Of a stretch of DNA of 64,000 bases, positions 35,175-46,949 are shown piece after piece. The stretch is from Axinella damicornis (Eukaryota > Porifera > Demospongiae > Axinellida > Axinellidae). The translations under genes and the position numbers were made by a program. The number at the start of each line of letters is the position of its first letter. The stretch's first letter is position 1. The DNA is taken from assembly GCA_963931865.1 (NCBI GenBank), contig OZ007514.1, forward strand, positions 12,395,928 to 12,459,927. Reading direction: 5' to 3'. The notes beneath the pieces are model-generated. The model did no database searches. It was given only the letters and a program-made list of their open reading frames with translations, and was not told the origin of the DNA.

Positions 35175-35271
35175 TATAATGCCTTGCAATATGGGAAAGA
35201 GGATGTTGTCTGAATCATCTTGGTATAATGCCTTGCAATATGGGAAAGAGGATGTTGTCTGAATCATCTTG
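35175..35271. repeat. 49-bp tandem duplication
   Basis: Two exact or nearly exact copies of tataatgccttgcaatatgg followed by gaaagaggatgttgtctgaa and tcatctt. It lies just downstream (minus-strand sense) of the last LRR exon of NLR gene 2. Confidence 0.9.
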
Positions 35272-35317
35272 CTGTTTCATATCCTAATCAGGCATTATGT
35301 TTAAGGTATGTTCTTAC

Positions 35318-37609
35318 TCCAGAAGTCGTAGAGACGAATTTTCTTGCAGCATGTCGGCAAATGGTCCAGCTGAACGTCTAGTGATGAAAGAATTGTACTT
35401 GAGGCTGTGAAGAAAGTCGTGAATGGAAGTTACACTGAATCCAGCATATACTGTATTGTATTTCATAACAATAAGAGTGTGCAACTGCCATATGGTATCA
35501 ACTACCACCATCTCGCAGTATGATGTAGACAATCAGTGGTGAAGTAGTAGCAGCTGCATGCTCCTAAGTGTGAAATTGTGATTACTACAGAGTTTACACA
35601 GCCTATGTACATGTTGACCACACTGTTTGCCACGTAATACTGCCATACTGCCGAGATGGTGGTAGTGGATACCATATGGCAGTTGCACACTCTTATTGTT
35701 ATGAATTCTTGGTATTGTATACTGTATACCACATGTGCACTGTTTTGAATTCCACTCCGCATTGCTAGCGTTTGTGCACTGACAAATGTAGTAGCTCCTC
35801 TGCTTTCAATATGCACATTACTGCAAGTTAATTGTCACCTTTCTGGTAATCGCTACAACATTTAGGATCACCGCTAAACAAGTCATCATCATATATACCA
35901 GGCCAGTTGTACTAGTTCAGAAGTTATGATTGAATCCAACGCTAATGTAAATTATAGGGTATCTGCTTCTTATATCATTATTACTCATTTTCCATGTATA
36001 ATGTCATGAGTCTTAATTTCTGCAGTGGATCTTACTCTAAAGTCCGCAGTGTAGTGTTCACTTCTAGTGCATCAGCAAGTGCAGTTACTCCAAGACCACC
36101 AACAGAGTTCAGTCTAAGACTAAATAACTAAACACAGTAACTATATAATCTATACTGTCAGTTGCATGCTTTGTAGTATTATGTGTTTGATCCAATTTCT
36201 TCATTTAATGCCTGCAGTGTTGTGTTCACTTGCAGGGGCGGCGGCACGGGGGGGGCAAGGGGGGCAAGCGCCCCCCCGAAAAATATTTAGGGGGGGCATC
36301 GCCCCCCCTAACTCCTAGCTAGCTACTATTAAACAGCCAACGGCTGCCCTATACTTAGTACTAGGCTGACTCGGCTAACCTTGTGATGTACGCGAATCGA
36401 GTTGCTGATCTGGCGCAGCATCGATCCTCATACATCTGGAACGCGCAGTACAAAGCACGAAGGTGCCACGAGAGCCCATCCTGATAACTGAAAAATGAAG
36501 GCGAAAAAAATTTTCCGCGCTTCGCGCGGACTGATCGGCGCTACGCACCTCTATGCACTGCCTTCGGCAGCGTGCGTAGGCTACGCCACTGGCTTGCCCC
36601 CCCAATCGAAAATACGTGCCGCCGCCCCTGACTTGTAGTGCAGCAGCAAGTACCCCTGCTCCAGCATCAGCAATAGAATTCTGTCGGAGACTAAAGAAAC
36701 ATAGTAACGATAGTTCCCGTTGGTAGGTGGTTGTCAATGCAAAATATAACCACCCTTTATACGTAGGTGTGAAGAGTGCAGTATCGAGATACTGCATTTT
36801 CACACCTGCACTGCAACGAGGAATAAGGTATAACACATGCACTCATGATGTTGTCACATTTATAAGCAACTCGGCCCTCGGGTTGCACCCTTGGGCCTCT
36901 TGCTTGCTTTCCTTGTGCCCTTGTTAGCATGTTGTGTGATTCTCAAATTTCTTCACTTGACCTTACTCTAAAGTCTGCAGTGTTTTGTTCCATGGTAGAG
37001 CCTCAGCAAGTGCCACTGCTCCAGAATCAGCAATAGAATTCTGTCCAAGACTAAGGAAATATACACATAGTGTCAGAATATTATGTAAACCTCAGATCCA
37101 GCAGCAGGCAACCATGCAAACCAAGTTTATTTATTCTTAACTTCTTCAATGGATCTTACTCTAAAGTCCGCAGTGTTGTGTTCACTTGTAGTGCAGCAGC
37201 AAGTACCCCTGCTCCAGCATTACCAACAGAGTTCAGTCTAAGACTAAAGAAAAATACACGTAGTAACTAAAATCATGGAATGCAGCACATCTCAGATCTA
37301 GCCTCGTTCCCAGGCCATTCCACCTGACTGCTTGCAGTATGCGTGTACGGACGTGGGAGATCTGATCACATGCAGTGACATCAGGTAGACGGAAGGTACA
37401 TGCTCTACTACAAATCATCAGAGCACACTGTAACTACGAGCTACAACTGTGCACCTCAATCCATTTGTGCATCAATTAAAAATGTACTCATGGTATAGCA
37501 TGCACAAAACTACGGAAGTATGCACCTCAAATTCTGCAATGACTTGCTCACTTTCAGAGCATGTGCTAATGCACCAGCTCCATTGTCTGCTATATGGTTG
37601 CCACTGAGA
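35318..37609 (-). CDS. NLR gene 2, C-terminal LRR exons
   Basis: In transcript order the exons are 37526-37609, 37160-37243, 36967-37050, a broken exon (36636-36690 plus 36205-36232), 36036-36119 and 35318-35404 (87 nt). The intact ones are 84 nt unless noted, phase 2-2 and open, for example LSGNHIADNGAGALAHALKV, LRLNSVGNAGAGVLAAALQV and LKYNSFITRRSAGPFADMLQ. The broken exon is split by the element at 36233-36630, and its donor site has changed to tgaag. If spliced over it, the rest stays in frame because each exon is symmetric. The last exon resembles 54331-54417 of gene 3. No terminal stop exon was identified. Confidence 0.82.
35464..35704. repeat. Palindromic element (cataacaataagagtgtgcaa termini), copy 1
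   Basis: The inverted arms are about 55 bp (cataacaataagagtgtgca at left, tgcacactcttattgttatg at right, with actaccaccatctcg inside). It lies in an NLR gene 2 intron or 3' flank. A second copy, split by other insertions, spans 39336-40080. Confidence 0.8.
36233..36630. mobile_element. 398-bp element inserted in an LRR exon, 5-bp target duplication ACTTG
   Basis: The ends are exact 16-bp inverted repeats CAGGGGCGGCGGCACG, flanked by acttg at 36228-36232 and 36631-36635. The interior (aaagcacgaaggtgccacga, then aattttccgcgcttcgcgcg) is shared with 60888-61230. It splits LRR codons, so that exon is dead. Confidence 0.9.
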
Positions 37610-38045
37610 CTGCATTAGAGTAAAGTATAGAATATCCAAAGTGAATGCACACCCTTGCAGTGTAGTATTTTACAACAAGAGACAGTTGAAGAATTCAGAA
37701 AGAACACAGAACACTGAGTTCTGTGACAGTTCAGAAATTCACTTCTACAGTGAAGAATCGGTCGAGTCAATATGCAGGGATGGAGCGGACATGCAATATA
37801 TGCTAATGCAAACTGAAAAATCTTCCAAACTCTCAAAAACGGGCAGCATTAGCTAGGTCTTTATGACAACTTACTATTCATCTTCGAGTGTTTTCCCAGC
37901 CAAGAAGACTCCCAGTGTCGCAAAGGCCATCACGAACTTATAACACCAGAGAGAGTAGGGCCAAACCTCCAAAATCGGTTTTCCTCTTCTTCTTTCTTCA
38001 GATGGGCTAGTTCAAACTGGCTGACTCCCTATTGATGGTTTTCAT

Positions 38046-38127
38046 AGCCGCATCCCCCCCAGATTTTTGTCGCATACTGTACATAAAATGCGACAAAAAG
38101 CTGGGGAGGAGCCTGGGAATGAGGCTA
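38046..38127. mobile_element. Short MITE of the GGCTA family with 9-bp target duplication
   Basis: The element agcc...gaggcta contains the inverted pair tttttgtcgcat and atgcgacaaaaa. It is flanked on both sides by ggttttcat. Confidence 0.75.
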
Positions 38128-39335
38128 GGTTTTCATGCGAAGCATCAGCATTTTACACCAAGCAGTGCACGACCCCATTGCTTTATCACAACTTTGAATA
38201 ATTATTCTCACGAGGCGCTTGATTCGGCTTGAAACTAGGGATGCAGGTAGATTCACGGAGTTGGCATAATGCGGGAATAAACATGGCTTCCACACACCAA
38301 GGATAATTAAAACAAAACGTGGACTGGATACAGCAGTATAAATGTACAATGTAATCCGTGTTACGCGTCCATTTGTGTTAGGTTATCTTGACTAAGGAAG
38401 CATCCAGAGAAGTGAAACTACTTGCAGTCTCTCTGTCATTAAAGTGGGTCGGTGACACTTGTGCAATGATTATTTGTGTTAGGTTATCTTGCCCAAGAAA
38501 GCACTTACAGATATGAAACTACTTGCTGTCAATGCTTGTGTGGTTGCTGCATTAGGCTATTGAGTTTCAGGAAGAAGTCTGATCTGGGAGCGAGGCTAAC
38601 ACCTGCACGTGCAATGCGGATTGTGACATCACTTATGTTTTAATTATCCTTACGTAAATGCACAGAGCAACTATGAACTTTGAACTCAATTGTGTACTGT
38701 GTGTGTAGTGATTGCAATCAAGTATGCTGCTACAAAAATGAGGTAAGCAAGTGTAAAAGATATGGAAACAAGGTAGGGGTGATGGCATAAAACAGTTCAG
38801 TATTCAACCTCCTACATATGTATTATGTGGAAAGATAATTATGTAAGATGGGGTTGTATGAGCCAGCACTGTCAGTTATGCTACTACCGCGTAGTCTCCT
38901 GATATGCCCCCTTCGAAATATGCCCTCCCCCCACTTAACCACCCAAGTTCCTGCATTGAAAGGTGTTTTAACACCCCCCAGTGATCGTCTTCTGAATATT
39001 TCAACTACACATACTCAGTAATGTTACGTTGCAATACAAGTCATCTTGCTGCCACTCTTCTGCCAGGAATACTGTGGTACTTGATTGACAGTATTTCTGT
39101 TCTTGAGGATAACTACTAACTACAGCGAAGTCGTTGTGAATGTTATGGCCCTCACGTTGAAGTGGCAGCTCTTCTCACCCTATACTTTGTAAACATGATG
39201 ACCACAATTGCACTCTTGACCCTTAGTAGTTTTGTAACTGTGTTGTTATGTGAACATGAGTGTCATAACAATTTGTGTACATAGCACTTGTTTAACCAAA
39301 TTTTTGTGGAGGTGTATACTCAAGACCAAGAGTTC

Positions 39336-40080
39336 ATAACAATAAGAGTGTACAACTGCCATATGTTATATAAACTATAAAGACAATAAGAGTGTGCAAC
39401 TGCCATATGTTATACTATACTTAGGCTATTCTAACCAATCAGGTTACAGTATTTGAGGGCAATAACGGGTCATATATCCCGCAGCCAGATGCGCGCGCAT
39501 ACTGTAAGCGATCGTGTGCATGAGAAAGCGAAGAGCTAGCTTTGTTAGTCTAGACAAGGACTTGTGCCTTACCGCTACCTCAGTCAAGTGTCACGGATGC
39601 CTCTGCCACTGATCAGTGAGTGCCTACACCACAGTAGCTATGTCTACACAGTGTGCTCACCTTAGAATAGCCTAAGCATAGTACAAGTTAGTTGTATCCC
39701 TGGCCAGCGGGATGTAAGACCCATTACATCCCTTGGGAGAGGCCAGTGCTTTCGTTCCGCCTCGGAAGTGCCTCGGACTTCGCCCTCGGCACTTCCTCGG
39801 TTCCACTCAAGCACTGACCTCTCCCATGGGATATAACGGGTCTTATATCCTGCTGGCCAGGGATATAACCTATTCCTATCCACTACCACCATCTAGGCAG
39901 TATGACGTAGCAAACAGTGTGGTCAAAATGTAGATAGGCTGTGTAAACTCTGTAGTAATCACAATTTCACACTTAGGAGCATGCAGCTGCTACTACTTCA
40001 CCACTGATTGTCTACATCATACTGCCGAGATGGTGGTAGTTGATACCACAAGGCAGTTGCACACTCTTATTGTTATGAAC
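39336..40080. repeat. Palindromic element copy 2 with nested palindrome
   Basis: Outer ends cataacaataagagtgt and gcacactcttattgttatg match copy 1 at 35464-35704. An unrelated palindromic MITE and another sequence (about 39430-39885) are nested in it. CG-rich frames here are repeat-derived. Confidence 0.7.
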
Positions 40081-40251
40081 TCTTGTGAGACCAATTGCAC
40101 ACTCAAACAATTATAAGCCCGGGAGGGTGTGTTAACGGGAGGCTATGGTACCATAAGGAGATGAAAAGCACTATACTGTGCATCAAAGAGCACCCAACCT
40201 GTACCACATGCACCAAGTATAGTATTATATACAGATCTACATATGCAGCCC

Positions 40252-40299
40252 CAGTCTAGCCGCTAGCTCCTCTCCGGAGAGGGGCTAGCGGCTAGACTG
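40252..40299. repeat. 48-bp perfect or near-perfect palindrome near a splice donor
   Basis: The arms cagtctagccgctagc and gctagcggctagactg flank cctctccggagagg. It lies 9 bases after the donor of the LRR exon 40313-40396 in the minus-strand sense. Gene 1 has no equivalent, so it is an insertion in gene 2. Confidence 0.85.
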
Positions 40300-40312
40300 A
40301 TGTAGTCCTTAC

Positions 40313-41960
40313 TTGAGACTTTTCAGCGAGTGAGAAACTCTGAGAGATATGGCGAGTGCAAGAGTTCCTTCTTCAGATATTCTACAGTTCGTCAACCTAT
40401 GAAATATAAACAACGTCCAGAACTGATGACATTTAGCTTCTGTAATTCAGATAGGTAATCTACAAGATGCATACCTCAGTTCAGTAAGTCTGTTGCCATC
40501 AGTCACAAGACAGGCTGCCTGGTGTCTAGAAATCATCTTCAATGCTGAAGTTCCCAGAACACAGTTAGAGAGAGACAACCTGTGAGGATCCTGTGTGAAC
40601 TTCAAGCAGTGGAGGATGCTGTGAATTTCACCAGCTGTCACAGCTGTGTCACTGACTGCAGCTGTCACGGAGGAGAGTAGTTCCACCTGATCTGGGGAGG
40701 CTTCCCCTGCTTCATAGAGACAGTTTGATAATCTCAAGATACTGTCTTTGTAGTGTACCTTCAAATATGTTTTCTCAAGATAGCAAAGCTTATGTGGTCC
40801 ATGTCCAGCCAAAAACTGATAGAAATATTTTGAAGTGTTTAGCTTTGCATTATAAACTTTACGTAATGTTTTAGCAGTGCATACTGGGACAGAACTAAGA
40901 AAGTACCTCATGAGTGGTATTGGATAGTGGTGGTCTTTCTCGTCATCAAATGGAATGTGCTGGGCAGATCGAACTACAAACGGCTTAACAACAGCAGGGA
41001 AGCCATCCATGGCAACTGCTACTCTGACAGTTTCTAACGGAGTATCCTGCAGTGGCAGTGGAGGTAAAATTCTGTGTTGGTTTGCCACAAACATTGATAG
41101 CAGTTCAGTCCATGTGGTAGGAAGTTGTGAGTTTGGATAATTAAAATCTACATCCAAGATCATGCTCAAGTAAATGGGGAACGAAGACAGAGTTCCAATC
41201 TTTGGGTTGTCAGCAAGGTAGAATAAAAACTCCGTGGCATCCTCTGAGGTTAACTGTTGTGTAATCTGCCTTGCAATCTGTGAACTGTCAAGTCCAAGGA
41301 TCTCATAATGAATACAGTTTCTACTGCAATCCAGTGGGTGTGTATACTGTGAGCTGCTGGTGGTAATAACTACAGCTGACTTTTTTAGCACGGAGCCTGT
41401 CAACAACCCGTAGAGAAATCCTCCTTCCTCAATGACAGTCTGACGGTTAAACCCATCCAGAATAAAAAGTACTTTGTCCCCTTCTCTCTCTCGAATCCAT
41501 TTGCAAACTTTATTGGTTGATGGCAACTGCAGAAAAATTTTCCCAAACAAATCGTATAAAGTTTTGCAGTTATGATATTCCCAGATGTTTATGTTTAGCA
41601 ACAGAGCAAAGCTGCGGAGTGCGTACTGCTTGGCCCAGTAGGCACTCACCTTTTCCATTAGGTGTGTCTTGCCAGAGGCTGGGGGACCTTTGACGAGAAA
41701 ATACTTGCTCTTCCTTTCCGATATGCCATTCAGGAATGACTTTACAGTAACTGTCTTGGTATTGGAGGGATACTGTTCCGCCATCTCATAATGACAAGCG
41801 TAGTCCAGGTTTCGGAGAAGCTTATCTGTGTCCTGTACAACTCCGAGGCTACGCGTGAACTCCATAACCTTACAAAGAGGAGCGCTAATGTCTCTGCTGT
41901 CTGCTTGTGTTTCTTGGACATATCTTCCTATCAGTGAACTTTGCACCAAGGGCATTACAT
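40313..41960 (-). CDS. NLR gene 2, NACHT exon (40475-41960) and first LRR exon (40313-40396)
   Basis: The NACHT exon is 1486 nt, acceptor aattgcag (phase 1) and donor gtatgc (phase 2), open throughout. The product is the NTPase core of an NLR receptor. Walker A is GPPASGKT, the Walker B strand is VLFILDGFN, and VVITTSSSQ follows. It is close to gene 1 over its full length (for example CHYEMAEQYPSNTKTVTVKS). The last residues (LSLSNCVLGTSALKMISRHQ) start the LRR fold and join the 84-nt exon encoding LTNCRISEEGTLALAISLRV. As in gene 1, the second acidic pair of Walker B is missing, which may weaken NTP hydrolysis. The gene looks intact here, unlike gene 1 upstream. Confidence 0.9.
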
Positions 41961-42079
41961 CTGCAATTTTAAAATCACATCATAATCAACCCTGACAGTG
42001 TACACAATGATATTTGAGTAACAGTAAACTTCGTACCAAGGGCATTACACCTGCCATGCATGAACAATATTTTGCCTAC

Positions 42080-44005
42080 CTGGTACGGACTGAATGCTCA
42101 ACAGTAGGACTTTGGCATCATCAACGTGTCCGTGTGTCAGTAAGCACTCAACAAGCCTCTCATAGGTAGCAGTTTTCTCGTCAAACTTCTTCCAGCACTG
42201 AAGAGCCAGGTATTTCTGCTCACATACATCTCTTGGATAATTCCTTTTGAGATCTTCCAGATCCCATTCACTGATCCCAAGGTATGGAGCCAAGTCTTTC
42301 CAGCTTCCCATCTTCTTGGCTAACTCCTTCAAGGACCTATCGGAACATGTTTCTTGGAGCTTGCCTACGGCAGTGCCTTTAATGAGGTCATTCAAGTGAC
42401 TGAACTCCTCTTTACTCACTTGCCCCATATTACCTTCAGGAATAAAGTGTTCCAGTCCAAAGTTCTTGGTCTGAGCCCTGTCTTCTTCACTCACAGGTAC
42501 GACAGTTTGTGGAAGTTCACTGCACAACTCTTGAATATTATCTGCAACCATTTCGTAGTCAAGCTCTAACCTATAGAAACCAGCATCAGCTAGGATGGTC
42601 AGGTCTTCCTCACAGAGCTCATTGAAGATCCCACTGATACTCACTGGAATCAGAAATGTAAACTGATGTGTGGTGAACCCTCCTTCCCAGTAGGCATAGG
42701 TGATGAAGTCCTGGTCAATGCCTGTAGCCTTCTCCACTGCTTCTCTCACTGCCTGTACATCACCCAGGGTCCACTCATTTCCGTCATCAACAGCTACTCG
42801 CAACTTCTTAAGTCCACTGAATTCTGAAATTTGTTTTTCGGAAAGAGGATCTGGGAGAGTGGACAATCGAGTGTGAGGGGGAAACCTAGCTGTGTATGCC
42901 TGTACTGCTGGTATCAGCTTGCTGTCAAATGCACCGACAACTTTTTGAAGAATTCCCCAGTTCAGAAAGTTCATGACTTGAGGATTCAAAGCTGTGAACA
43001 CTTCGGACATTGATTTAGCTCTTTTCACGAGGCTGGAGTCAATGTACCGAGACTCAGGATATAAAATGTGGTTGAAACTCAGTAGGAACTCCTTCAACTC
43101 ACTAGTTTCCACAGACTGCTCAAGTGAAGTTCCTACTTGCAATGTGAGAGTCTGGAATTCTGAGTTCCAGTAGACTGCCTGAGCAGAATCCTGAATTATG
43201 GGGACTCGTTTCACTCCAGAAGCGGTGTAAGTTGATACAATAGTCTGGGTCAGTGGCTTGTAGGGTTGTAGGTCAATAACGTGATTGTCTAATTCAATTC
43301 TGAGGATGCCATGCTCAGCAAGGTCCTTATGTCCATCATCATTCAGATCACTGAAGACACTGACCACTGTTTCTGGAATCAGGAAAGTGAATATAACACT
43401 ACCCGGGGTCTGCTTGGCATAGACTATCATACTCTGGTCAATTCCTGTGTTTTTTCCCAAAGTCTTCCGAACCTGGTCAACATCCTGAACCGTAGTGGAA
43501 TCAAAAGTGGCATCTCCATTATACTTCACTTTGATACGTTTCATTCCAGTGCATCTCTCCATTTCATCATCCGAAAGTGGATCACACATTCGTTTGAGAG
43601 GTTTCTTACGTGGAAAACTGTCTTGATACTGACTGACAAGAGTTCTTGACTGGCCGGTTCCAAACCTTCTCACAATCTGTCTCAGGAGATGGGTGTGCAT
43701 ATAGTTAATATACTGGGGGACAAGTGCTCTAATGATCTCCTTAGCGTTTTTGCAGTGCTCACAGAGCTTGACATTGATGTACCGCTGACAGGTACGTGGA
43801 ATGCAGAGAAATTCTAAAAATAGCTTCAGATCATCCACATCAGCCGACTCATTCAGCAGTTTAGCTACTTTGGTAAGCATGTCAGCAAATTGACTCGGAG
43901 GATCCCATTCCTCATCGTCACTGATGGACTGTGTGTCCATGGGGGCATTGTCATGTTCTTCAGCCGGTGAATGTAATGCCATTGCTTGGGGTAATACGGT
44001 CGGAT
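42080..44005 (-). CDS. NLR gene 2, effector-side exon: module A-B twice, then DEATH
   Basis: 1926 nt, open, acceptor aatctcag (phase 1) and donor gtaggc (phase 1). Counting from the in-frame ATG at 44084, A1 is about residues 65-141 (PSQFADMLTKVAKLL to THLLRQIVRRF), B1 is 168-267 (DPLSDDEMERCTGMKRIKV to FTFLIPETVVSVFSDL), A2 is 309-390, B2 is 412-510 (DPLSEKQISEFSGLKKLRV to FTFLIPVSI), and the DEATH domain is 575-665 (LKELAKKMGSWKDLAPYLG to YERLVECLLTHGH). A is all-helical in appearance and death-fold-like. B alternates strand and helix and has the signature TGID...FTFLIP in both copies. I do not assign a database name. The ATG at 44084 is upstream of the inferred acceptor, so it is probably not the start. 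Confidence 0.85.
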
Positions 44006-44227
44006 CTGAGATTATGATAGCAATTACAACTGGTGATGTGTTATGCTGGACAAATGTGCCATCATGCAAGAATTCCACTAGCAAGAATCGAATTCACCGA
44101 AAAATTCTAGGGATCAAACCTGAACACTAGTCAGATGGTCTTATACTGAGAAAGAATGTGCTAGTTGGAATTCAGGGTGAGGTCTCCACACTATGCTACT
44201 ATAAGCAGCTTGTGTGCTGTTCCTCTG

Positions 44228-44312
44228 CCGTGGGCCCAGTGGCTTAGTGGTAAGAGCATCTGGCTAGTGAGTACTCAAAAGGTCTTGCATGTGTCAGAAC
44301 CCCAGAATTTTC
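44228..44312 (+). repeat. tRNA-like head of a short interspersed element (possible)
   Basis: The stretch cccagtggcttagtggtaag has an A-box-like pattern, followed by an anticodon-arm-like ctggctagtgag and a weak B box (ggtcttgcatgtgtcagaac). The arms do not pair well enough for a working tRNA. The following 44.34-44.46 kb holds short direct repeats (aaaagcacaatgtgccct). Confidence 0.3.
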
Positions 44313-44867
44313 TGTCGATTTCAGTGTTCTCGCTAGGCCTCCACCGAAGGGCCCCTTTGGGTTTCTGATGTGCCCTTTGTGGTCTGGTCTAAAAGCACAA
44401 TGTGCCCTGGTCTAAAAGCACAATGTGCCCTTTGCCAGCCCTTTGCATGTTGATTACTTTAGCAACCACTTGAAATACATGGTTACTGACCAGTATGAAT
44501 CTCATTATGTGACCCTCTTAAACAACAAAGTGGTTATTGGTCCGGCAGGAAGTAGAGCGAGTCAGGGCCGGTTCTAGATGTGTGCGCGTTTCCGGTACAT
44601 ATACATGTACCTAAAGTATGTACTTCTGGTGAGAACATAGTCTGGCGCACACAGAAGAGGGTCTGGAATCAAACATACATATATTTTTGTCGCGCTGCAA
44701 CCGTGAGTGAAGCCCCAATCAGATTGCAGAACCAGTGATCACTACGGCATTACTTCCTGTGGTTTGAACTGAAGCCTAAGTGTTTGCTGCGTGTATAAAT
44801 GTATTCACGATCCGTAAATGGTATTCAAGTAGATTCCCCAGCGACAAAACCTCGTATAGTTTTGATT

Positions 44868-44922
44868 CCAGACCCTCCTCCGCGTGAGAGGGTCTGGCTG
44901 CGCCAGACTAGCGAGAATACTG
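44868..44922. repeat. Hairpin of the CAGACCCTC/GAGGGTCTGG family
   Basis: ccagaccctcctc and gagagggtctgg are inverted around cgcgt and followed by ctgcgccagactagc. Related hairpins occur at about 50005-50046 and 63258-63303. This is a dispersed small inverted-repeat family. Confidence 0.6.
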
Positions 44923-45038
44923 GTCAATTTGATTTCTCTCTTTCTCTCGACCACTGTATGATACCTCACACCGAGCCTACTGTCTCCTACAGACAGTAAC
45001 AGCCAGCTTCACTGCTAAGTGCATGTTCATTGACTAAC

Positions 45039-45338
45039 CTATTTGCCCTGGAAACTCTTCTTCCAACTTGTTGGCCACAATAGATCCTCCAATAATTTCT
45101 TCATCACTTCTCAGAGTTTGACAGAGGGTTTTGAGCGTAGGTGAAGGGTGTTCCCTACTGAGCCACCTGTTAAGCAAGTCCCTCATGAAGGCTGCGGGAC
45201 CAGTGTTGTCAGGTGTACACCGAATAACAGCCACTTGTGAGGTCATTCCCAGTTGATCCGCAATTGGAACCCAATAGGCAGAAACAGGCTGAAGCAACCG
45301 CTTTAAGCTCCCAAGATCGTCAAGTTTAAGTTGTGTTT
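45039..45338 (-). CDS. NLR gene 2, first DEATH-domain exon
   Basis: 300 nt, acceptor ttattaacag and donor gttagt, phase 1-1, 100 codons. It begins TQLKLDDLGSLKRLLQPVS and includes LLNRWLSREHPSPTLKTLCQ, a DEATH-like pattern of helices expected to bind DEATH adaptors. The phase joins it to the leader exon (47449) upstream and to the large exon (44005) downstream (G plus AT gives Asp). It is 27 codons longer than the equivalent exon of gene 1, whose 3' end uses an earlier donor. Confidence 0.75.
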
Positions 45339-45369
45339 CTGTTAATAAGATTGTAAACATCAAGAATTA

Positions 45370-45950
45370 ACTGTAGGAATAATGTCTTTGCATGCATTTT
45401 CAAGCTATTCCATACCGAACTAATACTGCAGGGTATATATTAGCCCTCGCAGAGATTGACCATTATGGTGATCTAACTAAAAAAATGTTCGACTATAGTT
45501 AGATCTCCAGCAGTTTATGGCAGAGTGCATGCAGATCAGATAGGGTTTGTATGTGTCACATAACTTCAAAACAATTTTACACATATAGCTAACTTTGTTG
45601 AGTCTATTCAGCTATATATCCTGTTGTCAAGCTGTTGCTACCCCAACATCAACGAAATTTCATGCTTGTCAGAACTTTCTTATAGCCATTTGATACCCTC
45701 CTATCCAGGTGGACTTCAGTCCCAGATATTGAGTGTCTACTGCCTATACGGTCCAACTTAAGTTTCACTTCATTTAACGAGGGGCAACCGCACTCCTGGT
45801 AGCCGCGGTTAAACGGTAGCACAAGCTAAGTGTGACAGTTCGTTCCAATTATCACACATCAAATGAGTACCATGATAGCTATATATATTATAGGGAAGAT
45901 CTTACAGTGCCCGAATAAAACCATTCATGCATGAAGTAGCCGCGTTGCAA
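45370..45950. other. Intron sequence of NLR gene 2, no feature recognised
   Basis: A/T-rich sequence between the DEATH exon and the ATG cassette repeats. No exon, RNA gene or clear repeat was seen. Confidence 0.45.
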
Positions 45951-45994
45951 CCGCTGCCGTAGCGCAAGCTAAGTATTGCAATACGTTCCAATTA

Positions 45995-46640
45995 ATGCAC
46001 ATGCCACGTGGCAACCACGATCGCGAGCGATGGCGACCAAAAGGAAGACAAGACATTATTACAGCACTCACAACTTAGCCAGCACGGTAAGTTTCGGAAT
46101 ATAAGCGTCAGTGAATGACAGCGATCACGGCCTGGTGGTCAGAATCTTCGTGCGCCTTTCCTAAGAACGGTACTGCCACCGGAAGTCGAAGAGAGCGCTC
46201 AAGCAATGGCGGTCAACGGCAAGACAAAAGCGCTCATATCTCCACCACCAAGGTGAGTTTCAGCACCAACTTTTTACGTTCAGTTCAGTGCATGATAGCG
46301 CTCATGACGGTGTAGTCAGAATCTCTGTAGGCCAATCCTAAGTACTCAAACATTATATATATTAAGTTCTATTATATTACGCGGCACAATTTTTCCCCTA
46401 CCAGGAGTGTAACATGTACTGTATAATGCTAGCAATCTATGCGGGTTTTGGACACTTATTTTGTTTTTTAGAAACCACACTACTGGTAACCGGTGCGACT
46501 CACAGGTAATGCACATGTCACGTGACGACCATACTCATTCGATCAAGTCAATGGCGGCCAAAGGGAAGACAAAAAAAAACTATTACATCACTCACACCTT
46601 CACCAGCACAGTGAGTTTCAGCACCACTGTAAAAATCCTT
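45995..46640 (+). repeat. Three tandem-like copies of the ATG cassette
   Basis: Copies are at about 45995-46100, 46120-46330 and 46500-46640. The best one has a conserved lead-in (cggaagtcgaagagagcgctc), then caatggcggtcaacggcaag and acaaaagcg, ending at a strong donor-like ccaccaaggtgagt. Each has ATGGC(G/C) followed by about 45 bases and a gtgag/gtaag. They look like repeated first exons or promoters on the + strand, opposite to the NLR gene. The protein is too short to identify. Confidence 0.5.
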
Positions 46641-46949
46641 TAACCTAGGTTGGTTACTTGAGTTGCAATTCTGCAAGGTGCACACCAATATTCCAGCCCC
46701 ATTCGCTGGATCTGCATGGTGCTGCCAGTATGCCCGAACCCTGTACAAAATTATTGGACATCAAGAGAGTGAGGGGAGGGGGCATATTTTCAAAGGGGGC
46801 GTATTAGTGGGACACTACAGTACTAAAATTCATTTCTTGTTGCATGTTGGCACCTATAGTGGGTGCAACAGTCACATGATGACGTTATTAGTACTAGTAC
46901 TCTCGTGGCTATTTGGAGCATACATATCTATGTGTAGGGATACAACAGA

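Larger units (their letters stand above)
37610..40251. other. Long NLR gene 2 intron between LRR exons, filled with repeats
   Basis: No LRR exon was found between 37609 and 40313. It holds a small element at 38046-38127 flanked by the 9-bp repeat ggttttcat (38037-38045, 38128-38136), a solo CCTCGTTCCC end at about 37301, and the palindromic element 39336-40080. Inside the latter is a second palindrome (about 39693-39878, ggccagcgggatgtaagac termini) also found at 56.31-56.40 kb. Gene 1 has three extra LRR exons at the comparable place. Confidence 0.55.

Noticed and set aside
36375..36842. 155-codon frame containing LRR residues
   Set aside because: It is a chimera of a broken LRR exon and the inserted element; no normal transcript is expected.
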